This document shows positions 35,330 through 44,078 of a DNA stretch of 64,000 bases, piece by piece; within the stretch, counting starts at the first letter, position 1, and each line of letters opens with the position of its first letter. The position numbers were made by a program, and so were the translations under genes. Below the pieces are notes generated by a model, which was not told where the DNA came from, did no database searches, and saw only the letters and a program-made list of their open reading frames with translations. This DNA is from RUG708 sp050946535 (GTDB taxonomy: Bacteria > Bacillota > Clostridia > Peptostreptococcales > Anaerovoracaceae). The stretch lies in contig JBMNUZ010000005.1 in assembly GCA_050946535.1 (NCBI GenBank), positions 1 through 64,000 on the forward strand. The letters are read 5' to 3'.

Positions 35330-35364
35330 AAGGATGAACGCACTGGCAATGTGCGTCCATCCTT
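35330..35364 (-). terminator. Intercistronic hairpin after the binding-protein gene
   Basis: AAGGATGAACGCAC (35330-35343) faces GTGCGTCCATCCTT (35351-35364) with a 7-base loop and one mismatch. No T tract follows on the minus strand. Such stems commonly protect the upstream message or reduce read-through, giving more binding protein than permease. Confidence 0.6.
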
Positions 35365-35438
35365 TCGGTTTTCGTTCTAAGCGTCTTTTCCGGCCTCTTT
35401 AGCCGTTCAGCACGCTTTTTCTGTAAAGCAGCAGTAAG

Positions 35439-36272
35439 CTACAGGCAGATCATATCTTCGATCTGGTACTTCTCGGCGAGTTTGTCGACCGTACCATCTT
35501 CCTTGAGTGCTTTGAGATCCTCGTTGATGACATCTCTGAGCTCTGTATTGCCCTTCTTGAAGCCGACACCGTACTGCTCTGAATTGAGAGCTTCGTCGAG
35601 TTTGACGTATCCGTCGCCTCTCTGCTTGATCTGATAGTTCGCAACTCCTACGTCGATTGCGAGCGCGTCGATCGAGCCAGCCTGAAGTTCTGTAAATGCG
35701 GTATTGTAGTCACCGAACTGCTGGAGTTCAGCGAATGTGTCTCCGAGTTCCTTCTGCTGATCCTCGTTCGTGAGAACGTCATACGCAGCTGAAGCAGTCT
35801 GTACGCCTACGATCTTGCCCTCGAGATCAGACAGCGTCTTGATGTCTGAATCAGCCGGAACTACGACGACCTGGCTGTTGTCGCAGTAAGGAATCGACCA
35901 TGTGTAGTCGTCTTCACGGCCGTTGATCGTAAAGCCGTTCCAGATGCAGTCTATCGAACCTGAATTGAGCTCCATATCCTTCGAATCCCAGTCGATAGGA
36001 TTTTTCTTGAGAGTCCATCCTTCCATGTCGCAGACGGCCTGTGCAAGTTCAAGGTCGAAACCAGTATACTCTCCGTTATCGTCCTTGTAGCCGAACGGCG
36101 GATACTCTGCGTCGAAGCCTACCGTGAATGTCGTCATGTCTGCGACAGACTGTCCTCCGTCGGAAGCCGCCGAAGAACTTGATGAACCTGACGAGTCAGA
36201 GCTTCCGCATGCTGTGCAGAATGTGAGTACCATCATCATACTCAGCACAACCGCAAATACTTTCTTTTTCAT
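35439..36272 (-). CDS. Polar amino-acid ABC importer, substrate-binding lipoprotein
   Basis: 277 residues from the ATG at 36272, which has GGGAGG upstream (a longer in-frame start is rejected). The signal peptide ends in the lipobox FCTAC, followed by a Ser/Gly tether. The SBP_bac_3 fold begins FTVGFDAEYPPFGYKDDNGEYTGFDLEL and contains LEGKIVGVQTASAAYDVL and the final GVGFKKGNTELRDVINEDL. The specific amino acid is not readable from sequence. First gene of its operon. Confidence 0.94.
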   Translation of the reverse strand: MKKKVFAVVLSMMMVLTFCTACGSSDSSGSSSSSAASDGGQSVADMTTFTVGFDAEYPPFGYKDDNGEYTGFDLELAQAVCDMEGWTLKKNPIDWDSKDMELNSGSIDCIWNGFTINGREDDYTWSIPYCDNSQVVVVPADSDIKTLSDLEGKIVGVQTASAAYDVLTNEDQQKELGDTFAELQQFGDYNTAFTELQAGSIDALAIDVGVANYQIKQRGDGYVKLDEALNSEQYGVGFKKGNTELRDVINEDLKALKEDGTVDKLAEKYQIEDMICL

Positions 36273-36412
36273 TTTTCCTCCCGGATTCTGCCCGCCTGAT
36301 GCACTTGTATGCAGCAGCAGGTCAGAACAAAACAATTAAACAAAAACAACAACTGATTGACGTCCGGCCCGGTCATTATCCCATCTGGCCGGAACCGCTT
36401 TAATGCTTTCTC

Positions 36413-36442
36413 ATTTTAGCATAGTAAAGTAATGACTGTCAA
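36413..36442 (-). promoter_or_regulatory. Promoter of the amino-acid importer operon
   Basis: Minus-strand TTGACA (36437-36442) is a perfect -35. An 18-base spacer follows, ending in TG-C before TAAAAT (36413-36418), an extended -10. The leader to the ATG is about 135 nt. Confidence 0.8.
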
Positions 36443-36766
36443 TGTTTAGTAGCCTGAGCTGCGGGCAGCCAGCTCGTCCGTCCTGGTGCGCTTAATCACG
36501 CGATTTCAGTGCTGCCTGAATGCGTCTGTTTTCTAGCCGGGCCGTGCATGTCTCTCCAATTGGTTTCTATCATGCTGCTTCGCGTCTTTACGCGGCAGCC
36601 TCTCCGTTCGTGAATTTCAAACGGCTGCGGTCTGGCAGCCTCACGTTTTGACGACCCTGCATAAAACCTTCGGAATTACATCCCTCAGTACCGCATATAC
36701 GAAAAAAAGCGATGCGCCAGAATATGACTGCACCGCCTTTACGAGTGGAGGATGAAATAGATCGAC
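36443..36766. other. Intergenic stretch without recognised content
   Basis: Between the importer promoter and the rlmD terminator hairpin. Short frames occur but none has a ribosome site with a credible product. I saw no tRNA, riboswitch core or clear repeat. Confidence 0.5.
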
Positions 36767-36805
36767 AATATTTTAACACTTATCGCATGTTAAGTGTTAA
36801 ATATT
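36767..36805 (-). terminator. AT-rich terminator hairpin after rlmD
   Basis: AATATTTTAACACTTA (36767-36782) faces TAAGTGTTAAATATT (36791-36805) with one bulge and an 8-base loop. It is about 40 bases past the rlmD stop. A poor T tract makes the strength uncertain. Confidence 0.5.
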
Positions 36806-36843
36806 TTAAAAATATACATTCTTCACCCAAAATTTTTACAAAA

Positions 36844-38247
36844 CTATTCATTGATGCGTTTCAGAAGAACGACCACTTCGCTCCTGACCGTCTGGCAGAA
36901 CTGGTCCACAAGCTTTACTCTTTCAACCTTGTACGGCAGCCCTTCGCTCGCCAGCAGCTTCAGGTCTCTCGCCATGGTGGAAGGCTCGCACGATACGTAA
37001 ACTATCCTCGAAGGCGCGCTCTTTAACACGGATTCGATGAGCTCGGGCCTGCAGCCCGAACGCGGCGGATCCATGATGACCACATCAGGTTTTATATTCC
37101 GTTCTTCGAGCTCGAGTATCTTTTCCTCGGCTTTTCCGTTCAGGAACTGGATGTTAACTATACCGTTGATCACTGCGTTTCTGTTCGCGTTGAGCACCGC
37201 TTCTTCCACCGATTCCACGCCCCAGACGTATTTCGCATCTTTTGCGCAGAACAAGCCTATCGTGCCGGTGCCGCAGTAGAGATCGAGCACCGTATCTTCA
37301 GGGCCTGGAGCCGCGAATTCCAGAATCGTTCCGTAAAGTTTCTCCGTCATCACAGGATTTACCTGGTAGAACGACTGCGGTGAAATTTCGAACTTCAGCC
37401 CTCCGATGGAATCGGTGATCACTCTGGAACCTGCGATGACTTCGAATTTCCCGGGCACCGAAAGATCGCGGTGGGAGTTGTATTCCGCCACGACAGACGC
37501 CAGATGATAGCCGTCCGTTATCGCCTCGTCCATGATATCCGTGAGAAGCTGAGGCTCCTTGACCTTTTTGCCGTTGATGACGAGAATGACCATAACTTCT
37601 CCGGTGGCTGCCGAAATCTTCACGACCATACGGCGCAGGCGCCCTCTGCGCGTCTTTTCGTCGTACACCGATATGCCGGATTCGTGAATGTATCTTCTCA
37701 GGCCGTACGCCGCCATCTCCGCCGCCTCTGACTGGATGATGCAGTTCTTCACATCGGTGACGCGGCGCGACGAACGGTCGTAAAAGCCTACCCTGAGCTT
37801 CCCGGTATTTACCAGGGTCCCGTGCTCCTCGCGGATTCCTCCCGCATTCAGGGCATATTCGGCCTTGTTCCGGTAATACCACGGATTTTCCATGACGCAC
37901 GGTTCGTCGAACTCCGGAAGCTCTCCGCCGAAAATACGGTGGAGCTTCTCGCGCAGCTGGTTGTTCTTGAGCCTGATCTGCGCCTCGTAAGACATATTCT
38001 GAAGCGTGCATCCTCCGCACTTGCTGAACACAGGGCAGCGCGGCTCGACGCGGTCCGCGGAATATTCCTTTATGTTCTCGATCCTGCCTCTGGCCGTTCT
38101 CTTCTTTATAGCTGTAATCCTGACGTCAGCGGTGTCGCCGGGTATGAGTCCGGGAACGAACGTGACCATTCCTTCTATCCGTCCGATTCCGTCACCCGAC
38201 GTGCTGACGTCGGTCACTTTCATTTCATATATTTCATCCGTCTGCAT
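36844..38247 (-). CDS. rlmD: 23S rRNA (uracil-5-)-methyltransferase, RlmD/TrmA family
   Basis: 467 residues. An N-terminal TRAM RNA-binding domain (about 5-60) is followed by the Fe-S cysteine cluster RCPVFSKCGGCTLQNM. The SAM motif is LDLYCGTGTIGLF, the MDPPRSGC motif follows, and the catalytic Cys is in YVSCEPSTMARDL near the end. It methylates U residues in 23S rRNA. Which position (747 or 1939 type) cannot be said for this branch. It starts 3 bases after the transketolase stop, so it ends the envelope operon. Confidence 0.92.
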   Translation of the reverse strand: MQTDEIYEMKVTDVSTSGDGIGRIEGMVTFVPGLIPGDTADVRITAIKKRTARGRIENIKEYSADRVEPRCPVFSKCGGCTLQNMSYEAQIRLKNNQLREKLHRIFGGELPEFDEPCVMENPWYYRNKAEYALNAGGIREEHGTLVNTGKLRVGFYDRSSRRVTDVKNCIIQSEAAEMAAYGLRRYIHESGISVYDEKTRRGRLRRMVVKISAATGEVMVILVINGKKVKEPQLLTDIMDEAITDGYHLASVVAEYNSHRDLSVPGKFEVIAGSRVITDSIGGLKFEISPQSFYQVNPVMTEKLYGTILEFAAPGPEDTVLDLYCGTGTIGLFCAKDAKYVWGVESVEEAVLNANRNAVINGIVNIQFLNGKAEEKILELEERNIKPDVVIMDPPRSGCRPELIESVLKSAPSRIVYVSCEPSTMARDLKLLASEGLPYKVERVKLVDQFCQTVRSEVVVLLKRINE

Positions 38248-38250
38248 ATA

Positions 38251-39192
38251 TCAGCGAGCTTCCCTGTCAGCTTCTCTTACCGCCTTTACGATATCTGCCG
38301 CAGTGATGTTGTACTCCTTTTTGAGCTCTTCAGGCTTGCCCGACTGGCCGAATCTGTCCTGGATTCCGATCATCTTTATTCTGCAAGGGCAGCGGCGCGC
38401 CGTTACCGAAGCCGTCATCGAGCCGAGTCCTCCGATTACCGAGTGTTCCTCTGCAGTGACGATGCTCTTCGTCTCTGATGCGGCTTTCACAACCGTTTCC
38501 TCGTCGAACGGCTTCAGGGTATGCATGTCTATTACGCGCACGCTGATTCCGTCCTTCGCCAGTTCCTCGGCCGCGATGAGCGCCTCGTTCACCATGAGGC
38601 CGCACGCGATTACGGTGTGGTCGGTTCCCTCTCTGAGAGTGTTCGCTCTGCCGAGCACGATCTCCGCATTTTCGTCGTAGATTACAGGCACGGAGAGCCT
38701 TCCGAGCCTCACGTACGCAGGGCCGTCGAAATCAGCAACCTGGCGGAGGAGCTTTTCGGTAGATACTGCGTCCGCAGGATTTACGACAGTCATGCCTGGA
38801 ATGACGCTCATGAGCGCGATGTCTTCTATGCACTGGTGGCTCGCGCCGTCTTCACCGACCGTGACGCCCGAATGGGTAGCGCAGATCTTCACATTTGCGT
38901 GAGGATATCCGATGGAGTTTCTGATGATCTCGTAAGCTCTGCCTGCAGCAAACATCGCGAATGTCGACGCAAAGACCGTCTTGCCTGAGAAAGCCATGCC
39001 TGCCGCCATGCCCATCATGTTCGACTCAGCGATTCCCGAATTGAAGAATCTGTCTGGATAAGCCTCCTTGAATCCGGCGGTCTTTGTAGACTTTGAAAGG
39101 TCTGCGTCAAAGACGACTATGTCAGGGTTTTCCGCTCCGAGTTTTACGAGAGCTTTTCCGTATGCTTCTCTTGTAGAAATCTTGTCCGCCAT
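38251..39192 (-). CDS. Transketolase, C-terminal subunit
   Basis: 313 residues corresponding to the pyrimidine-binding and C-terminal domains of transketolase (STREAYGKALVKLGAENPDIVVFDADL, EDIALMSVIPGMTVVNPADA, TAEEHSVIGGLGS). It works with the N-terminal half encoded upstream, with only one base between the genes. It links pentose phosphates with glycolytic intermediates. Split transketolases are common in anaerobic Firmicutes and archaea. Confidence 0.93.
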   Translation of the reverse strand: MADKISTREAYGKALVKLGAENPDIVVFDADLSKSTKTAGFKEAYPDRFFNSGIAESNMMGMAAGMAFSGKTVFASTFAMFAAGRAYEIIRNSIGYPHANVKICATHSGVTVGEDGASHQCIEDIALMSVIPGMTVVNPADAVSTEKLLRQVADFDGPAYVRLGRLSVPVIYDENAEIVLGRANTLREGTDHTVIACGLMVNEALIAAEELAKDGISVRVIDMHTLKPFDEETVVKAASETKSIVTAEEHSVIGGLGSMTASVTARRCPCRIKMIGIQDRFGQSGKPEELKKEYNITAADIVKAVREADREAR

Positions 39193-39193
39193 T

Positions 39194-40018
39194 TTACCAT
39201 TCTCCTCCGAGTTCCTCTACTGCCTGTTTCGCCTGTGCGTCGTCCGGAGCCTTGCCGTGCCAGCCGGCTTCGTTTTCCATGAAGGACACTCCCTTGCCCT
39301 TGACCGTTCTTGCGACGATCATCTGCGGGCATCCCTTTATCCTTTTGGCGTTATCGACCGCCTGCTCTATCTGATCGAAATCGTGTCCGTCTATGAGCTG
39401 TACGTTCCAGCCGAAGGCCATGAATTTTTCTCCTACCGGTGCCACCGTCATAACATCCTCGTTTTTTCCATCGATCTGAAGGCCGTTCCAGTCGACGAAC
39501 GCCGTGAGATTGTCGAGCTTGTAGTGGCTGGCAGCCATAGCAGCCTCCCACACGATTCCTTCCTGAAGTTCTCCGTCTCCTAGGAGCGCGTAGACTCTGT
39601 TCTTCCTGCCGTCCGTCTTAGCCGCGAGAGCCATTCCTACAGCAGCAGAGATTCCCTGCCCGAGCGAGCCTGTCGACATTTCGACGCCGGGAACTTTTTT
39701 CTTGTCTGGATGTCCCTGAAGAATGCTTCCGAGCTTTCTGAGCGTGAGAAGCGTTTCCTTAGGGAAAAAACCTTTCTCAGCGAGCGCAGCGTAAAGAGCC
39801 GGAGCAGCGTGTCCCTTGGAAAGCACGAATCTGTCTCTGTCAGGACGGTCCGGATTCTGCGGATCCACATCCATCTCTGCAAAATACAGATATGTGATTA
39901 TATCGGCCGCAGAAAGCGATCCGCCCGGATGGCCCGAGCCGGCTGCGTGAATCTCGCGGATTATGTCGATTCTGATATCTCCAGCCTTTTTCTTGAGAAA
40001 GTTTTTATCAGCTGTCAT
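39194..40018 (-). CDS. Transketolase, N-terminal subunit
   Basis: 274 residues with the thiamine-diphosphate-binding half. The motif GDGELQEGIVWEAAM contains the GDG start of the TPP site, HPGGSLSAADI and LSKGHAAPALYA lie nearer the N-terminus, and KGKGVSFME near the end. It overlaps the TagA-like gene by 4 bases (ATGA). Confidence 0.94.
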   Translation of the reverse strand: MTADKNFLKKKAGDIRIDIIREIHAAGSGHPGGSLSAADIITYLYFAEMDVDPQNPDRPDRDRFVLSKGHAAPALYAALAEKGFFPKETLLTLRKLGSILQGHPDKKKVPGVEMSTGSLGQGISAAVGMALAAKTDGRKNRVYALLGDGELQEGIVWEAAMAASHYKLDNLTAFVDWNGLQIDGKNEDVMTVAPVGEKFMAFGWNVQLIDGHDFDQIEQAVDNAKRIKGCPQMIVARTVKGKGVSFMENEAGWHGKAPDDAQAKQAVEELGGEW

Positions 40019-40770
40019 GATACTTTTCCTCCTGGGGTTTTGCCCTGAGCTATAACTTTAAGCATAAAGACGGGCAGTTTCAGCATTCTTCCGAATCTGC
40101 TCGGCTGCTGTATAAACCTGTAGAGCCACTCGAGTCCGTGCTTCTGGTAGAATTCCGGGGCACGCTTGAGATCTCCGGACCACACGTCGAGACTTCCGCC
40201 TACGCCGATGGCGGCGTGAACGTTCAGTTCCTTCTCGTGGTCATATATGAATTTTTCCTGCTTCGGAGCTCCGAGAGCGACGCAGAGGAAATCCGCTCCG
40301 CTTTCGTTTATCTGCTGAACGATGGCCGGCTCTTCCTCCGGCTGGAAGTAACCGTTGTGACAGCCTGCCACGATCAGGTCCGGATATTTTTTCTTTATGT
40401 TTTCCGCAGCCTTTTCAGCCACGCCCGGCTTGCTGCCGAAGAAATAAATGGATTTCCCGTTTTTCTCAAGATATGCAATGCATGATTCGAGAAAATCGAT
40501 TCCCGTCACGCGTTCCTTCAGAGGATGGCCTACTATCCTCGAAGCATAGACCAGGCCTATTCCGTCCGGGATGATGATATCCGCGGAGGCGATCAGATCT
40601 CTCAGTTCCGGATCCTTCGAAGCGTTCTGGACTATCTCCGAGTTTGGAGTGAATATCTTTGTAACGCCCTCCTCCGGAAACATTTTTTCAAATTTTGCGA
40701 ATGCCTGCTCCTTGTCGATCATGTCGACAGGAACACCGAGTATATTTATTCTGCCGTTGTCTTCTGTCAT
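40015..40770 (-). CDS. WecG/TagA/CpsF-family glycosyltransferase
   Basis: 251 residues, GT26 family. TagA-type enzymes add ManNAc to undecaprenyl-PP-GlcNAc at the start of wall teichoic acid or secondary-polymer synthesis. Diagnostic segments are IFTPNSEIVQNA, IPDGIGLVYASR, ERVTGIDF, FFGSKPGVAEKAAENI and CVALGAPKQEKFI. It overlaps the GT4-CsaB gene by 4 bases, which ties it to polymer synthesis. Confidence 0.92.
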   Translation of the reverse strand: MTEDNGRINILGVPVDMIDKEQAFAKFEKMFPEEGVTKIFTPNSEIVQNASKDPELRDLIASADIIIPDGIGLVYASRIVGHPLKERVTGIDFLESCIAYLEKNGKSIYFFGSKPGVAEKAAENIKKKYPDLIVAGCHNGYFQPEEEPAIVQQINESGADFLCVALGAPKQEKFIYDHEKELNVHAAIGVGGSLDVWSGDLKRAPEFYQKHGLEWLYRFIQQPSRFGRMLKLPVFMLKVIAQGKTPGGKVS

Positions 40771-43004
40771 CTGCGCACCTGTATCTTATCGAAAAATTCA
40801 GCAAGAAGTTTTTTGTTTTCCACGGCTTTGTCAACGAGGCCGGCCGACGCCTCCTCCAGTTTTTCAGCGTATCTGTCTCTGTTCTCTATCATGTCGTCGA
40901 CCGTTTTTTCCGCGGCGGCGATGTCGATGTGCTCCACGTCGCCCGCCGAAGGCATGTCGAGCATCTCGAGGTAGTCGCGGACCTTCGGGTCGTAAACGAT
41001 GCCGATCGTAGGAACTCCCATATGGGCAGCGAATATGAGCGTGTGGAGTCTCATGCAGAGAATGAACGATGCGCGGCCGACTATGCCCATGAGGTCGTCC
41101 GTCCCGTCGTAAAAGGCGAAAAGCGCGGCCTTGTTCTTCATAAGCTTGATGATCCTGCGGCTGATCGCTTCGTCGTTAGGTTTCTGCATGACGATAAACA
41201 CGACAGCCATCCCCGACTTCTCTGAAATGTAGTCGCAGAGCTCAGCTACCTTGCTGTCGAACTCCGGATCGGCGGATGCCCATTCTCTGACGGACACGGC
41301 CACAAAAGGCCTGTCAGGCCCGATCTGCGGGAGTTTTTTCCGGAGAAGTTCGTCCGACTTCTCCTTATCTCTGTAGATATCGGCGCCTCTGTATGAAAAG
41401 ACCGGATCGGCCGTGATGTAAAGTCTCTTGTCATTGACTCCCATCTCACGCAGAGCGTCGGCCGATTTGGCGTCGCGCAGCGTTATGAGCTCCGCTTTTT
41501 CTACCGCATCGCGCACTCTCTCACGGTTTTTCGCCTTTCGTACAGGTCCTATGCCGTTCGCATACATCACGAGCCTGCTCTTTCTGGCAGCCTCGTTCAT
41601 GACCCACGTATAGTAAATGAGCGATTTGGTGGAAGTGCTGTCCTGAAGCAGCGATCCTCCGCCCGATATCACGACGTCGCTCTCCGCTATCGCCTTCTTC
41701 ACGGCCGGCATGTTGAATCTGTCGATCATGTGGAAACTGTATCTGCCCTTGTTCTTTTCAGGATTCGACACGAGCACGCTCACGGCAGTGTTTCTGCCCA
41801 TGCTCATGATGTTTTCGTAAACCGATCCGAGAATTGCCTCGTCGCCTGCGTTCCTGAAGCCGTAATATCCGCTGAGGAGCACGTTCAGCTCCGGCTTCAC
41901 GGCTCTTTCGTAAACCGTCATATAGTCATCGGCCATCTTAGCCGCCGAATAATATTTCTTTATAGTTTCTCTGCCGTAACTGCCGAGCTGCATGCGATCT
42001 TCGTCTGACATCGAGAACAGCGCCGTGATGTCGCGGATGAGCTTGTCTGTGTCCGACATCTCGCACCCTCTGCAGCAGAAATTGGTCAGACGGCCTATTT
42101 CAAGCTTGTCCTCCCTGAATATTCCTATGTAGCCTTCGTTACCAGCTATGATCACAGGCTTCGTGGAACTCATGGCTTCAAGTGCGGCCCTGCTGACGCC
42201 TACGAAGATGTCGCCAGCCGCCACGATTTCGTTTATATCGGTACGTGCGCCTGTCATCACGATGCAGCGGCGTCCGAGCGCCCGGTTCACGTCTTCAGAC
42301 TTCTGCTTCAGCTCGTCGAACACGTCTCCGCCGCCTGTGATCAGAAACTGTATTCCCGGGATCTTCTCAGAAAGCGCCGGAGCGGCTTCTATAAGCTGGC
42401 GCGCCGCCAGGGCTCTCGACTCGTCCATGCGGCTGACGTACGAAACGACCGGAGCGTCGGGATCGAGGCCGAATTCTTTCTTAATTCGGTCTCCTGGTAT
42501 CTCCGGCGAGAATTTATTCATGTCTATGCCGTTTATGGTGATGTAGATCTGGTCAGGACGCAAATCGTATTCGTCGATCAGGTATTTCTTTATGTCGTCG
42601 CTGACCGCAACCGTATATCTGCCCCAGTTCGTCAGCCGCCTCGTAGCAGGATCCACTTTGAACACCCAGTGTGCCGTGGTCACGAAATTGAATTTTATCT
42701 TCTTTCTCAGCAGCCCCACGATGAATCCTGGAATTCTGGCGTGGGCGTGTACGATATCCGGGTTTTCTGTCTCAATCAGTTTCTTCAGCCCATTGTACGA
42801 AGTCCTGACCGAAGACGGATCCTTCCTGTTGAGCGGCAGCTTGTAATGCTTTATCCCGCATTCTTCGAGTTCTTTAACATATACGCCGCCGTTTGAAGCC
42901 ACGAGCACTTCGCAGCCCCGCGCCTTCAGTTCTCTCGACAACTCCACTATGTGAGTCTCGGCTCCGCCTATGTCGAGACCCATGGTGACCATGAGTATCT
43001 TCAT
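40767..43004 (-). CDS. Fusion of GT4 glycosyltransferase and CsaB-type polysaccharide pyruvyl transferase
   Basis: 745 residues. Residues 1-365 form a GT-B glycosyltransferase (GLDIGGAETHIVELSRELKARG at the start, FVGVSRAALEAMSSTKPVIIAGNEGYIG donor-site region). From about 372, VLLSGYYGFRNAGDEAILGSVYENI starts a pyruvyl-transferase domain with VISGGGSLLQDSTS and ILCMRLHTLIFAAHMGVPTIGI. CsaB adds pyruvate ketals to secondary wall polymer, the ligand of SLH domains. A fused GT4 implies the same protein makes the sugar chain that is pyruvylated. The start overlaps the preceding stop (TAATG). Confidence 0.88.
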   Translation of the reverse strand: MKILMVTMGLDIGGAETHIVELSRELKARGCEVLVASNGGVYVKELEECGIKHYKLPLNRKDPSSVRTSYNGLKKLIETENPDIVHAHARIPGFIVGLLRKKIKFNFVTTAHWVFKVDPATRRLTNWGRYTVAVSDDIKKYLIDEYDLRPDQIYITINGIDMNKFSPEIPGDRIKKEFGLDPDAPVVSYVSRMDESRALAARQLIEAAPALSEKIPGIQFLITGGGDVFDELKQKSEDVNRALGRRCIVMTGARTDINEIVAAGDIFVGVSRAALEAMSSTKPVIIAGNEGYIGIFREDKLEIGRLTNFCCRGCEMSDTDKLIRDITALFSMSDEDRMQLGSYGRETIKKYYSAAKMADDYMTVYERAVKPELNVLLSGYYGFRNAGDEAILGSVYENIMSMGRNTAVSVLVSNPEKNKGRYSFHMIDRFNMPAVKKAIAESDVVISGGGSLLQDSTSTKSLIYYTWVMNEAARKSRLVMYANGIGPVRKAKNRERVRDAVEKAELITLRDAKSADALREMGVNDKRLYITADPVFSYRGADIYRDKEKSDELLRKKLPQIGPDRPFVAVSVREWASADPEFDSKVAELCDYISEKSGMAVVFIVMQKPNDEAISRRIIKLMKNKAALFAFYDGTDDLMGIVGRASFILCMRLHTLIFAAHMGVPTIGIVYDPKVRDYLEMLDMPSAGDVEHIDIAAAEKTVDDMIENRDRYAEKLEEASAGLVDKAVENKKLLAEFFDKIQVRR

Positions 43005-43495
43005 TACTTGTTCAACTCCGTGATGACGCCTGTAAATTCTACGTATTTAGTGCACATCTTGATTTCCGAATTGACGTTGAGCTCATCGACTCTGTTGGCG
43101 TAAACGTGCCCGCCGTTTTCGGTCGCATCGGCCTCGACCGTGAGATAGAGGTCGTATCTGTCCTCTACAGTGCCGGTTGCCCATGTACCGTCGTCCTTTG
43201 ATATTTTGGTCTGCGCCTGCTGAGGATCGCACTTCGTTATAGTTCCGATCGTATCACCGTTCTGCTGGAGATAGAGAGCGTCGCCCTCCTTGAAGCTCTC
43301 GACAGAGCTCTGCCTTATGCTCTCGAGCTTTACGGTATATGTGATGTGCTGTACCTCCATATCGGACGCCTTAGTGCCGCCCTGATGGAACTTCGCATAT
43401 ACTGCAAATACAACGAGTATGCAGAGCACGATCACAATGATGTCGATTACGCTTATCTTGCCTCCGATACGGCCTTCCTTATCTATGAATTTCAT
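43004..43495 (-). CDS. DUF4330-like membrane protein (second of two)
   Basis: 163 residues with one N-terminal membrane helix (about 17-37, VIDIIVIVLCILVVFAVYAKF), the rest outside. It shares the pattern of the preceding gene: GG/W KI..DI(I)IIV helix, then V.YTV.L/I and EGD.L..., ending in an SIL/NSEIK strand. Start and stop overlap both neighbours (TGATG, TAATG), so it is tightly coupled to envelope-polymer genes. Function unknown. Confidence 0.75.
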   Translation of the reverse strand: MKFIDKEGRIGGKISVIDIIVIVLCILVVFAVYAKFHQGGTKASDMEVQHITYTVKLESIRQSSVESFKEGDALYLQQNGDTIGTITKCDPQQAQTKISKDDGTWATGTVEDRYDLYLTVEADATENGGHVYANRVDELNVNSEIKMCTKYVEFTGVITELNK

Positions 43496-44004
43496 CAGTC
43501 GTCACCTCTTTCAATTGAGATAATGTATCCGCTTCCCGCATATCCTGGTCCGAGAATGCTTGTCTCGTGACCGACTCTGACCGGGAAGCCGCCGTCAGCC
43601 GTAAGCGTAGCCCCGTTATCTTCACACTGTACCTTGACGGTGATCGCCGCGCTGTACCTTCCCGGGACCTCGGAATAGACGTACTGATTGTTCTCTTTGT
43701 CTGCAACACCTTTTACGCACGGGTAGAACTCTACGCTCTGAACCGTACCGATCTGATATTTTTTAACCTTGTCGATCAGGCTGTCGCCTTCGTTGATCAT
43801 TCCCATGGTGTTTTCGTCGATATCGGTGATCTCGACAGTGTACGTTACGTCCCTCATCTGCGTACCGCCCGAGGACGAGTTGTGCGTCTTGTACACCACG
43901 TATCCGCCCGCGAGAGCTATCACGATCACGATTATGATGATGTCGAAAAAGTTTATCTTCCACCTTCTCTTTTCCGGCTGATTTTTGCTGGTTTCGTTCT
44001 CCAT
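43495..44004 (-). CDS. DUF4330-like membrane protein (first of two)
   Basis: 169 residues. The ATG at 44004 has AAAGGAG seven bases upstream (a GTG just before is less well placed). A membrane helix spans about 17-38 (INFFDIIIIVIVIALAGGYVVYK). The extracellular part has TYTVEITDIDENT and ends GPGYAGSGYIISIE. It is a paralogue of the next gene. Perhaps both subunits of one complex in polymer assembly, inferred from position only. Confidence 0.75.
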   Translation of the reverse strand: MENETSKNQPEKRRWKINFFDIIIIVIVIALAGGYVVYKTHNSSSGGTQMRDVTYTVEITDIDENTMGMINEGDSLIDKVKKYQIGTVQSVEFYPCVKGVADKENNQYVYSEVPGRYSAAITVKVQCEDNGATLTADGGFPVRVGHETSILGPGYAGSGYIISIERGDD

Positions 44005-44078
44005 CACGCTTCTCCTTTCACGGCATGGAATATCTGCCGGTCGAGCCGGCAGGCTGCAAAAACATTTTTCATGTCAGG

